Program-made: the position numbers and the translations under genes
Notes under the pieces: model-generated
The model's database searches: none
What the model saw: the letters and a program-made list of their open reading frames with translations, nothing else
Told to the model about the DNA's origin: nothing
Shown: in pieces, positions 1 through 7,676 of the stretch
Numbering within the stretch: position 1 is the stretch's first letter
How the letters are laid out: the number at the start of each line of letters is the position of its first letter
DNA from: Cellulosimicrobium terreum
GTDB taxonomy: Bacteria; Actinomycetota; Actinomycetes; Actinomycetales; Cellulomonadaceae
Direction of reading: 5' to 3'
Assembly: GCA_014803435.1 (NCBI GenBank)
Contig: JACYFD010000006.1
Span: forward strand, 124,001-188,000
Length of the DNA stretch: 64,000 bases

Positions 1-32
1 GACGTGGTGAGGGCACCGGCGTCGTCGGGCAC
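1..32 (-). CDS. Possible 5' end of next ABC-permease gene (partial)
   Basis: On the minus strand a GTG at 30-32 opens a frame running off the left edge (Met-Pro-Asp-Asp-Ala-Gly-Ala-Leu). A GGGAGG stretch lies about ten bases upstream. The position just downstream of a LivH-type permease is where a LivM-type second permease usually follows, so this may be its N-terminus. Only ten codons are visible and no family motif can be seen, so this is a weak positional inference. Confidence 0.3.
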   Translation of the reverse strand, partial: MPDDAGALTT

Positions 33-84
33 GCTGCCCGGGCCTCCCGCGGACGTGCCTGCGGGCCGACCCGAGGGACGGGTG

Positions 85-969
85 TCAGAAGCGTTGGGCA
101 AGGCGACCTCCGAAGAATCCCTGGGGGCGCAGCATCAGCGTCGCGAAGAGGGCGACGTAGAAGATGGTCTGCGCCCACGTCGTGCCGAGCGGCACCTGGA
201 GCAGGCTCTGCCCGATGCCCAGGACCATGGCCGCGATCGCGGCTCCCGGGATCGAGCCCAGGCCGCCGACGACGATGATGGCCATGAGCGGGCCGATCCA
301 GTGCCAGTGCAGCGACGGGTAGATCGTCGCGTCGAGCGACAGCGCGGTACCGCCGATCGCCGCCGTCGCGAGGCCGAGGCCGAAGCCGAAGCCGGCGACC
401 CGGTCGGTCTTGATCCCGACGAGCTGGGCGGCCTCCCGGTGCTGGATCGTCGCGCGCAGCGCCTGACCGAACTTGCTGTGCTTCATGATCAGGTACAGCA
501 GGGCGAGCGAGATCGCGGCGAGCCCGAACGCGACGAGCTTGACGACGGCGATGTGCGCCCCGAAGAACTCGACGCTCTCCCCGGAGTAGGGGAGCTGGAT
601 GCGTCGCTGCGTTCCGCTCCAGACGAACCCGATCATGCCCTCGATGAACAGCGCCACCGCGAAGGTGAGGAGCACCGACATCATGGTGAGCGTCGAGGGT
701 CGCAGCCGCGTGATGAGCAGACGCTGCATGCCGACGCCCACGAGGAAGAACAGCGGGACGGTGACGACGAGCGACAGCAGCGGGTCCATCCCGGTCTGCT
801 GGTTGAAGTACCAGGCGAGGTAGGCGGCCAGGATGAGGAACGCCGAGTGGGCGATCATCACGACGCGCATCACGCCGAAGTAGAGGGTGAGACCTGCTGC
901 CAGGAGGGCGTAGAGCCCTCCCAGCAGCACGCCGAGCACGAGGCTCTGGAAGAGGAGCGATCCGGTCAC
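85..969 (-). CDS. Branched-chain amino acid-type ABC transporter permease (LivH family)
   Basis: Integral membrane permease of a Liv/HAAT-type ABC importer, 294 residues, which is normal for LivH. The sequence is almost entirely hydrophobic helices, beginning with a first segment around residues 5-30 that carries a GGLYALLAAGLTL motif typical of LivH proteins. A cytoplasmic loop around 165-190 (ATIQHREAAQLVGI) is the usual coupling loop contacting the ATPase, and GGLGSIPGA near residue 235 is a family signature. The GTG start lies seven bases after the stop of the upstream binding-protein gene, so the two form one operon. Substrate cannot be told from sequence; Liv-type systems move branched-chain amino acids, urea, amides or other small organic acids. 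The ATPases must lie left of the window. Confidence 0.88.
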   Translation of the reverse strand: MTGSLLFQSLVLGVLLGGLYALLAAGLTLYFGVMRVVMIAHSAFLILAAYLAWYFNQQTGMDPLLSLVVTVPLFFLVGVGMQRLLITRLRPSTLTMMSVLLTFAVALFIEGMIGFVWSGTQRRIQLPYSGESVEFFGAHIAVVKLVAFGLAAISLALLYLIMKHSKFGQALRATIQHREAAQLVGIKTDRVAGFGFGLGLATAAIGGTALSLDATIYPSLHWHWIGPLMAIIVVGGLGSIPGAAIAAMVLGIGQSLLQVPLGTTWAQTIFYVALFATLMLRPQGFFGGRLAQRF

Positions 970-976
970 GTGACGA

Positions 977-2224
977 TCACCAGGCCGGCTTGGGGTAGAT
1001 GAAGTCGGCCTCCTTGGCGTCCTGCGGCAGGACGATCTGGATCTCGCCGTCGACGTACTGCTGGATGAGGTGCGCGCCCTGCGGCTTGCCCGTCTCGTCC
1101 CAGGTGAGCGGGCCGACGACGGTCTCCACCTCGTTGGTCCGCAGCCACTCGATCAGCTCCTGCTGGCAGTCGCCCTGCTCGGCGCAGCCCGCGGCCTCGA
1201 CGGCTGCAGCCACGACCTGACCGGTCGTGTAGGCGTTGGCCTCGTCCTCGCCGGGCGGGTTGCCGTGGAGCTCGGTGTACCGCTCGACGAAGTCGACGTT
1301 GGACGGCCAGCTCGCGGTCTCGGTGTAGCCCGTGGGCGAGAGGATGCCCTCGGTCTTCGACCCGATCGCGGTGGAGAACTCCGGGTTGGTCGGCGCGGTG
1401 GAGAACGCGGCGAGCTGCGGCTGGTAGTCGAGCTGCTGGAGCGCGACGATCAGGTTGACCGCGTCCTGGTACTGCGTGCCGCCGATGACCATGTCCGCGT
1501 CGGAGTCGTCGATCTTCGCGGCGATCGAGGCGAAGTCGGTCGTGTTGGGCGGGTAGACCTCGTCGACCACGATCTCGAGGCCGCCGGCCTCGAGCTTGTC
1601 GCGGAGCCCGTAGGCGGTGCCCTGGGCGAACGGGTCGTCCATGGAGGCGACCGCCACCGTCTGGGGCCGCTCGCCCTCGGGCATGTCGAGGATGTGGTCC
1701 GCGAGGTAGTTGTAGTGGTCGTCCGCGATCGCGGGAGCGGCGTAGAAGAGGTTCTCGAAGCCCTGCTCGAACACCTCGTTGGCGGCGCCTGCCGGTTCGA
1801 CGAAGAGCATCCCGTACTCGTCGGCGACGCGTGCGCTCGGGACCACCAGGCGGGTGGAGAACGGCCCGAAGACGAGGTCCACCTCGTCCTGGGCGATGAG
1901 CGCCTCGTAGTCCTGCACCACACGGTCCGCGTTGGACTGGTCGTCGAGGATCTTCAGCTCGACCTGGCGCCCGAGCAAACCCCCGTCCTCGTTGACGAAC
2001 TCGGCCCAGGCCTCGTACCCGCGCTGCACGCCCTTCCCCGGCTCGGAGAAGTCGCCGGTGAGGGGGAGCGAGATGCCGATGACGATCGGGTCGTCGGACC
2101 CGCCGCCCTCGCCACCGCCCTCCTCGCCGGAGCACGCGGTGAGGACCAGGGCCAGGGCGGACAGGCCTGCGGCTGCGGCGAACGCGCGGCGGCGGGCGGT
2201 ACGTGGGGACAAACGTGGGGACAT
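977..2224 (-). CDS. ABC transporter substrate-binding lipoprotein (Leu/Ile/Val-binding-like)
   Basis: Extracytoplasmic solute receptor of the importer, 415 residues. The N-terminus is a lipoprotein signal: Arg-rich head, hydrophobic stretch, then lipobox LTAC at about residues 28-31, followed by a Gly/Glu-rich linker. The mature part starts DPIVIGISLPLTGDFSEPGK, the standard opening of type-I periplasmic binding (ANF/Peripla_BP_6) proteins such as LivJ, UrtA and AmiC. Later segments (LLGRQVELKILDD, GFENLFYAAPAIADD) fit the same fold. A GGGAGAG ribosome site precedes the ATG. The gene is divergent from a LacI-family regulator, with tandem palindromes about 70 bp upstream, suggesting repression by that regulator. 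LacI control is more usual for sugar uptake, so the substrate may not be an amino acid. Confidence 0.87.
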   Translation of the reverse strand: MSPRLSPRTARRRAFAAAAGLSALALVLTACSGEEGGGEGGGSDDPIVIGISLPLTGDFSEPGKGVQRGYEAWAEFVNEDGGLLGRQVELKILDDQSNADRVVQDYEALIAQDEVDLVFGPFSTRLVVPSARVADEYGMLFVEPAGAANEVFEQGFENLFYAAPAIADDHYNYLADHILDMPEGERPQTVAVASMDDPFAQGTAYGLRDKLEAGGLEIVVDEVYPPNTTDFASIAAKIDDSDADMVIGGTQYQDAVNLIVALQQLDYQPQLAAFSTAPTNPEFSTAIGSKTEGILSPTGYTETASWPSNVDFVERYTELHGNPPGEDEANAYTTGQVVAAAVEAAGCAEQGDCQQELIEWLRTNEVETVVGPLTWDETGKPQGAHLIQQYVDGEIQIVLPQDAKEADFIYPKPAW

Positions 2225-2289
2225 GGGATGAACTCTCCCTACCTCGTCGTAGTGAAGATCTGAGTCGTGCGGACCGTACTGCGATGTAC

Positions 2290-2313
2290 GTAAGCGCTTT
2301 CGTAAGCGCTTTC
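2290..2313. promoter_or_regulatory. Tandem LacI-type operators
   Basis: Two adjacent identical 12-bp units, GTAAGCGCTTTC, each contain the palindrome AAGCGCTT (2292-2299 and 2304-2311) with the central CG expected for LacI-family operators. The centres are 12 bp apart, roughly one helical turn, so two dimers would sit on about the same DNA face. The site lies 66 bp upstream of the binding-protein start and about 100 bp upstream of the repressor start, so it can control both. Assignment to the adjacent regulator is inference. Confidence 0.7.
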
Positions 2314-2411
2314 GTCAGAGTACGCTGTCGACGTCGCATGTGGCAAGCGTCACAGCGTGGCGGGGGTGTCCCAGTGCCGGGACGCCCCGCGTACCGACGA
2401 TCGGAGCAGGA

Positions 2412-3467
2412 GTGCGGGGAGAGAGACGCTCGACGGGGGGCCGGAGCGCGCCGCGGCTCGTGGACGTCGCGGCGCGGGCAGGGGTCTCGCTCGCGACGGC
2501 GTCCCGGTCGCTCTCGGGCAGCGTGGGCGTGTCCGACGAGGTCGCCGCGCACGTGCGCGGGGTCGCGGAGCAGCTGGGCTACATCGCGAACCTGCACGCG
2601 CGCACCCTCGCCGGGGGCAAGACGTCGGTCGCCGGCCTGATCGTCTACGAGATCGACGACCCGTACTTCGCCGAGATCGCGAGCGGCGTCGTCCGCGTCG
2701 CCGGCGAGAACGGGTGGAGCGTGCAGATCGGCCACACCGAGCGCGAGCCCTCCGCGGAGGCGGCCCAGGTCCGTCTCATGCGTGCCCACCGGGTCGGCGC
2801 GATCGTCGTCGCCGGGTCCGGCTACGTCGACCCGGAGATGGAGCAGGAGTCCGGGCGCGAGCTCGCAGAGTTCGAGAGGTCCGGCGGGCGCGTCGTCGCC
2901 GTCGGGCGTCATCACGTGCGGTGCGACGCCGTCCTGCCCGACAACGAGGCGGCGGGCGAGACGATCGCGGAGCACCTGCTCGACCTCGGCCACCGGCGGC
3001 TCGCGGTCGCGGCCGGGCCCGCGCACCTGACGACGATCGCGGACCGGCTCAGAGGCGTGCGCACCGCGGTCGCGAGGCACGGTCTCGACCCGGGAGCGCT
3101 GCCCGTCGCGCACGCGCCGTTCACCCGGGAGGGCGGCCGCGACGCGACGCGAGAGCTGCTGGACGCGCACCCGGGGACCACCGCCGTGCTCGCGCTCAAC
3201 GACGCGATGGCGACGGGCGTGCTGTCGTTGTTGCGCGAGCGCGGAACCTCCGTGCCCCGCGACGTCTCGGTCACCGGGTTCGACGACATCCAGGTGGCCC
3301 AGGACCTCGCGCCCGCGCTCACGACGGTGCGCCTGCCCATGAGCGAGATCGGTGCGGCCGCGCTCGACCTGGCGCTGCGCCCGCCCTCGGCGCGACCACG
3401 ACGCCGCGCCACGGGTCACGAGCTCGTCGTGCGCGACTCGACGGCACCACCGGTCCGGCAGGACTGA
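2412..3467 (+). CDS. LacI-family transcriptional regulator
   Basis: DNA-binding repressor responding to a small ligand, about 351 residues from the GTG at 2412. I chose this start because GGAG lies five bases upstream and the helix-turn-helix follows shortly after (LVDVAARAGVSLATASRSLS, then the hinge-like LGYIANLHARTLAGG). The rest is the two-lobed periplasmic-binding-like effector domain with the usual ALNDAMATGVLSLLRERG and VSVTGFDDIQVAQDLAPALT motifs. It is divergent from the ABC importer operon, with tandem operators in between, and convergent with a large secreted dehydrogenase gene that has a related half-palindrome upstream. It probably autoregulates and represses the importer. The effector is unknown; an upstream ATG at 2340 would add 24 residues but is less well placed. 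Confidence 0.9.
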   Translation: MRGERRSTGGRSAPRLVDVAARAGVSLATASRSLSGSVGVSDEVAAHVRGVAEQLGYIANLHARTLAGGKTSVAGLIVYEIDDPYFAEIASGVVRVAGENGWSVQIGHTEREPSAEAAQVRLMRAHRVGAIVVAGSGYVDPEMEQESGRELAEFERSGGRVVAVGRHHVRCDAVLPDNEAAGETIAEHLLDLGHRRLAVAAGPAHLTTIADRLRGVRTAVARHGLDPGALPVAHAPFTREGGRDATRELLDAHPGTTAVLALNDAMATGVLSLLRERGTSVPRDVSVTGFDDIQVAQDLAPALTTVRLPMSEIGAAALDLALRPPSARPRRRATGHELVVRDSTAPPVRQD

Positions 3468-3468
3468 G

Positions 3469-3504
3469 GCAGGGGCGCACGCGGTCTCCCGCGCACGCCC
3501 CTGC
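3469..3504. terminator. Bidirectional hairpin terminator
   Basis: GCAGGGGCGCACGCGG (3469-3484), a four-base loop, then CCGCGCACGCCCCTGC (3489-3504). The 16-bp arms pair except for two internal positions. It sits immediately after the LacI-type gene stop and 20 bp before the 3' end of the convergent dehydrogenase gene, so it can stop transcription from both sides. There is no long T-run, as is common in high-GC bacteria. Confidence 0.75.
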
Positions 3505-3523
3505 CCCGTCGGACGTCGTGCTG

Positions 3524-6500
3524 CTACCCGCAGGTCAGAGCCGCGTGGTCGACCACCTGCTCGGACGTCACCTCCTGCCCGTCCACCGTGGCCGTCGCCG
3601 AGACCGTGACCGCACCCGCCTCCACGGAGGCGGAGCGCACCGCGAACGACTGGTACGCGTTGCCGCCCGGTGCCACGTCCTCGACCGTCCGGTTCCCGAA
3701 CGCGGTCGCGAGGGTCACGTCAGCCGGCGCGTCCGACAGGTTCGTCGCACGGACCGCCAGGTAGGCCTTGCCTGCGAGGCACCGCGGGGCGACGGTGACG
3801 TCGACGGCGATCTCCGCCGCGTCGTCGTCGGTCGTCACCACGAGGTCGCGCATGCTGCCCGTGTTGTCGAACGAGCCGAACCCGACCCGGCCCGCTGCGA
3901 ACGTGGTGTCGTTCGCGGTCAGGAGCGGGGTGTCGAGCCCGTCGACGTACACGGCGATGTCGCCGCTGTCGGCGCAGCGCACGACGCGCACGTCGTGCCA
4001 CTCCTCGTCCGTGATCGCCGGCGGTGCGCCGACGGTCCCGTCCCACTGGTCGTCGATCCGCTCCCGGTCCTTGCCGTCGACCTTGAAGATGCCGTTGTGG
4101 GCGTAGATCGTGTTGTCCTGCGAGAGGTGCGTGTAGTAGTACTCCGTGTCGGACTTCCACCCGAAGACGACGATGATGTCCCGGTTGTTCACCGAGGCGG
4201 GTGCGTCGAGCCTGACCTCGCCCGTGAGGTCGAAGGAGCCGAGCTCGGGGCCTTCCGTGAGGACCGCGTACTCGAACGGACGACGGATGCCGTCGGCCGG
4301 GTCCGTCCCCGCCTCGGCGAGGACGATCGCGTCGCCGGGGAACTCCCACTTGTCGGGAGTGCGCGGGGCCCAGCTCTCCGCCCCCATCACGTCGGTGATC
4401 TGCTCGCCCGCGGGCACGCACGACGGCGGCGGGGGCGGCTCGGTCGGCACGGCGCCGAACAGCGCGTACTGCGCGGCGACCTGCTCCGGCGTCGCCGCCG
4501 TGTCGAGGAACATGAGGTCGTCCATGCGTCCGTCGAACGGGTTCGCCTCACGCGTGTTCTGCGGGAAGCTGCCACCGATCTTGATCCCTCTCGGGTCGGT
4601 CGGCGACGTGGCGCCCGCGCCCCAGGGGTTCGAGGCCGTGTACTCGCCCTCGAGCTCCTCCCCGTTCATGAACAGCTTCATCTCGCCGCCGGCGAAGTCG
4701 AACGTCGCCGCCAGGTGGACCCACTCGCCACGCTGCAGGATCTGGTCCCACGGCATGTCCGCCGCGAACGTCCACGAACCGCCGCCGTCCACGCGGCGAC
4801 CCAGCGCGACGACCTTGAGCTCGCCGCCGACCGTGATCACCTCGAGGAGCGCGCGCACCCCGTGGCCGTCGGAGTCGCCGGTCAGGACCCCGGCGAGGCC
4901 GATCGCGTTGTACCGGTCGTCCGGGTTCGCCGTCCCCGAGTTGAGCGCGGGGTGCTCGCCCGTCGGCTTGAACCACCCCATGACCGAGGCCTGGTCGGCC
5001 GAGGCGAACGCGCCGAGCGACTCCACGCCGTCGGCGTCGTACACCCCGGCCTTCCAGTCGTCGTTCGACGACTGCGTCGGGCTCATCTGCTGGGTCTGCA
5101 GCGCCTCGTCCGCGCCCGGGTAGGCACGGTCCGCGACCCGCTGCTCCACGCCGCCGTTGATCAGCGAGATGTTCGTCCCCGACCAGCCCTGGTCGGACTC
5201 GACGGTCGGAGAGCCGTCGACCGGGTGGTCGAAGTCGTAGTGGGCCACGAGGTTCGGCGCGAGCTCCGGCAGGGCGAACGGCGACGACGCGCCGACGCGG
5301 TGGGCGCCGGTGACCTTCCAGATCTTCCCGTTCGCCTTCGCGATCAGGTAGAGCTCGCCCTCGGCGTCGGAGCCGAAGCGCAGGTCGACGCGCTGGTCGC
5401 CAACCAGCTCCTGGAACGTGGTCTCGGCCCCGTCGGCGAACACGCGCAGGTGCTCGATGTCCGCCAGGTCGTCGATGTCACCCTCGTTGCGCACCATCTC
5501 GTCGGCCTCGGTGCCCAGCACCCAGCCCCGCACGAGGTCCGTGAACAGGTAGCGGCCCTGGAGCTCGGGGATGTCGCCGCGGTAGACGAACCCGCCGTTG
5601 AGCGCGACGCCCGCGTCACCGGTCTGACCGGGGTCGCGGTTGTGGTCGTACGAGGCCACGGGGTAGGTGAAGCCGTTCTCGGCGTCGTCCGCCGGCAGGG
5701 GGAAGATCTGGCGGTTGTCCGCCAGGAACGAGCCCTCACGCACGGACCAGCCGAAGTTGTCCCCGGGCTCGACGGCGTAGACGGACTCGACCTGCCACTC
5801 GCCGATGTGTCCCATGTACATCGTGTGGTCGCCCTCGGGGTCCCAGCTGATGCGGTGCGGGTCGCGCATGCCGACGGCGTAGATCTCGGGCAGCGCACCC
5901 GGCGTGCCGAGGAACGGGTTGTCGTCGGGGATCCCGTACTGCCCGTTGGCGCTGTCGTCGCCGAGCGGGTCGATGCGCAGGATCGTGCCCTGCGGCGTGG
6001 CCAGGTTCTGCGGGTTGCCGTTGCCGACGCCGTTGCCACCGTCACCGGCCAGGATGTACAGGTTGCCGTAGTCGGGGTCGCCCTCGGCGACCGTGGGGTT
6101 GAACGCGATCTGCTGCACCGTGTGCACGCGCCCGTTGAACGGCACCCGCAGGATCTCGCGGCTCGTGCCCTCGAAGACGTCAGCCGAGGGGTCGGTGGCG
6201 GTCCACTCGGTGACGACGCTGTGGAACCCCGTGCTGCCGTAGCCCGGGAAGTCCGGCGTGTTCTCGGTCAGCGCGCTGCCGCCCTCGGTGTGCACCGTGT
6301 AGAACTTGCCGTTCTCGGCGAAGTCCGGGTGGAACTCGGCCGAGCCGAGGCCGGTGCCGAGGCCGGCGCTGTTGTGGAAGTTGTCGATGAACGCCTCGCG
6401 GACGTTCAGGTAGGGCGTGTGCTCGCCCGTGTCCTTGTCGACCGTGTAGAGGATGGCGTTGTTGTCCGGCACCATCAGGCGCCCCGAGCCGTCGGGGATC

Positions 6501-7420
6501 TCGTCGAGGTGCGTGATGCGGTTGTGCCGCACGAGCCGCTGGTCCTGGGTCGCGGGGGTCGTGTGCGACTCCGGCAGCTGGGCGAGCTCGGTCACCTCGA
6601 TCCCGAGGGTCGAGGGCGCCGGGTCGGGCAGCGGGTTGAGCAGCGGCGCGGTCGGCTCCGTGCCTCCAGCGGCGCAGTCGCCCGGGTTCCCCGTCGCGAT
6701 GGCGAGGTTCTCGCCGGCCGTGTCGACGGCGACGTCGTCGAGCATGAGCTTCCCCGTGCTGCTGGCGCCGTTGATCCAGAAGAACCGGTCGAGGGCACCG
6801 GCGACGGTCTGGCGGAAGCCGAACAGCTGCTCGGTGCCCTCGGGCAGGCGGGTGATCTCCTCGTACGGGCCGCCCTGGCTGTAGACCGAGACCTTGTCGC
6901 TCGCGTTGTCGGCGACGATCCAGACGCACTGCCAGGTGTCGCGCGACCAGACGCCGGCGGGTTTGAACGCGCCAGCGTCCCGCACGAGCATGACGTCGTT
7001 GTTCTGGTTGTTGACGTAGGCGCGGCTGTTCACGTAGTCCGACGGCGCGTCGACGTCGGTGAGGCCGAACGAGGTGTCCACGCTGCCGGTCCGCATGAAC
7101 CGGAAGAACAGGGTGCCGGTGTCGCCCGCGGCGATCTCCGGCACGGCGCGGTAGGCCCGTTGGCCGCCCCCGACCAGCTCGAGGACCTGGTTGTTCGCGT
7201 TGAGCGGGTCGGCGACGACCTGAGCGGCCGCCGAGGCCGTCCAGCCGTCCTGGCCGCTGAGAGCGCTGCGCTCGTACGTCTCGAAGCTCAGTGTCTCGGT
7301 GAAATCCTCGGCGGCCACCTCTGCGGCTGCGGGCGGCACGAGGAGCGTGCCCCCCAGCGCGGTCGCGAGGGCGACCGCGAGCGCGGTCCTCCCGCGACGA
7401 CTCGAACGCATAGACGTCAT
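3524..7420 (-). CDS. Secreted multidomain PQQ-dependent sugar-dehydrogenase-like protein
   Basis: Very large exported protein (1298 residues from the ATG at 7420; GGAG six bases upstream favours it over the GTG at 7432). A Sec signal peptide occupies about residues 1-33 (ending PPAAAEVAA). Apparent domains in order: a beta-sandwich-like region to about 255; a soluble glucose/sorbosone dehydrogenase (PQQ-type beta-propeller) region at about 277-703, with GRLMVPDNNAILYTVD, AVGMRDPHRISWDPEGD and GDNFGWSVREGSF; a LamG/concanavalin-like domain at about 723-988; a second sandwich resembling 3-keto-disaccharide hydrolase (DUF1080-type) domains at about 1000-1195; and a C-terminal Ig-like segment. 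No anchor is obvious, so it is probably released or wall-associated. Stand-alone PQQ sugar dehydrogenases are about 350-480 residues, so this is a fusion. A LacI-type palindrome lies upstream at 7579-7592. Substrate and cofactor use are unproven. Confidence 0.82.
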   Translation of the reverse strand: MTSMRSSRRGRTALAVALATALGGTLLVPPAAAEVAAEDFTETLSFETYERSALSGQDGWTASAAAQVVADPLNANNQVLELVGGGQRAYRAVPEIAAGDTGTLFFRFMRTGSVDTSFGLTDVDAPSDYVNSRAYVNNQNNDVMLVRDAGAFKPAGVWSRDTWQCVWIVADNASDKVSVYSQGGPYEEITRLPEGTEQLFGFRQTVAGALDRFFWINGASSTGKLMLDDVAVDTAGENLAIATGNPGDCAAGGTEPTAPLLNPLPDPAPSTLGIEVTELAQLPESHTTPATQDQRLVRHNRITHLDEIPDGSGRLMVPDNNAILYTVDKDTGEHTPYLNVREAFIDNFHNSAGLGTGLGSAEFHPDFAENGKFYTVHTEGGSALTENTPDFPGYGSTGFHSVVTEWTATDPSADVFEGTSREILRVPFNGRVHTVQQIAFNPTVAEGDPDYGNLYILAGDGGNGVGNGNPQNLATPQGTILRIDPLGDDSANGQYGIPDDNPFLGTPGALPEIYAVGMRDPHRISWDPEGDHTMYMGHIGEWQVESVYAVEPGDNFGWSVREGSFLADNRQIFPLPADDAENGFTYPVASYDHNRDPGQTGDAGVALNGGFVYRGDIPELQGRYLFTDLVRGWVLGTEADEMVRNEGDIDDLADIEHLRVFADGAETTFQELVGDQRVDLRFGSDAEGELYLIAKANGKIWKVTGAHRVGASSPFALPELAPNLVAHYDFDHPVDGSPTVESDQGWSGTNISLINGGVEQRVADRAYPGADEALQTQQMSPTQSSNDDWKAGVYDADGVESLGAFASADQASVMGWFKPTGEHPALNSGTANPDDRYNAIGLAGVLTGDSDGHGVRALLEVITVGGELKVVALGRRVDGGGSWTFAADMPWDQILQRGEWVHLAATFDFAGGEMKLFMNGEELEGEYTASNPWGAGATSPTDPRGIKIGGSFPQNTREANPFDGRMDDLMFLDTAATPEQVAAQYALFGAVPTEPPPPPSCVPAGEQITDVMGAESWAPRTPDKWEFPGDAIVLAEAGTDPADGIRRPFEYAVLTEGPELGSFDLTGEVRLDAPASVNNRDIIVVFGWKSDTEYYYTHLSQDNTIYAHNGIFKVDGKDRERIDDQWDGTVGAPPAITDEEWHDVRVVRCADSGDIAVYVDGLDTPLLTANDTTFAAGRVGFGSFDNTGSMRDLVVTTDDDAAEIAVDVTVAPRCLAGKAYLAVRATNLSDAPADVTLATAFGNRTVEDVAPGGNAYQSFAVRSASVEAGAVTVSATATVDGQEVTSEQVVDHAALTCG

Positions 7421-7578
7421 CGTCTGCTCCACTTCGTCGGATCCTGCCTGCCGCGACCACGGCGCCGCCGGTCCTGCGCGACGTCGGCGAGATCCGGGCC
7501 GTGCGGCGTCGCGGCCGCCGGTCCGTCATCCCGTGTCGTCTCGATGTGCACGTCGGCGTGCACATCTCCGCAGGCTAT

Positions 7579-7592
7579 GGAAAGGGCTTTCC
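7579..7592. promoter_or_regulatory. LacI-type operator upstream of the dehydrogenase gene
   Basis: GGAAAGGGCTTTCC, a 14-bp inverted repeat with arms GGAAAG/CTTTCC around a GG centre. The core GAAAGGGCTTTC differs from the reverse complement of the 2290 operator unit (GAAAGCGCTTAC) at only two positions. It lies about 160 bp upstream of the chosen ATG in an otherwise gene-free 256-bp stretch (7421-7676). This suggests that the LacI-type regulator, or a paralogue, also controls the dehydrogenase gene. Confidence 0.55.
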
Positions 7593-7635
7593 GGATGTCA
7601 AGGGTTCTCGCCGCGCAAGTGTCGGGGCACGCGGA

Positions 7636-7665
7636 AGGACCCGGCGGCACGTGCCGCCGGGTCCT
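7636..7665 (-). terminator. Perfect 30-bp palindromic terminator
   Basis: AGGACCCGGCGGCAC (7636-7650) is followed directly by its exact reverse complement (7651-7665), giving a stem of up to 13 bp with an ACGT loop. It lies 12 bp past the stop of the leftward CNNM/CBS gene and should terminate that two-gene operon. On the minus strand it is followed by TTCC rather than a long U-tract. Confidence 0.75.
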
Positions 7666-7676
7666 CTCGCCGCAGG

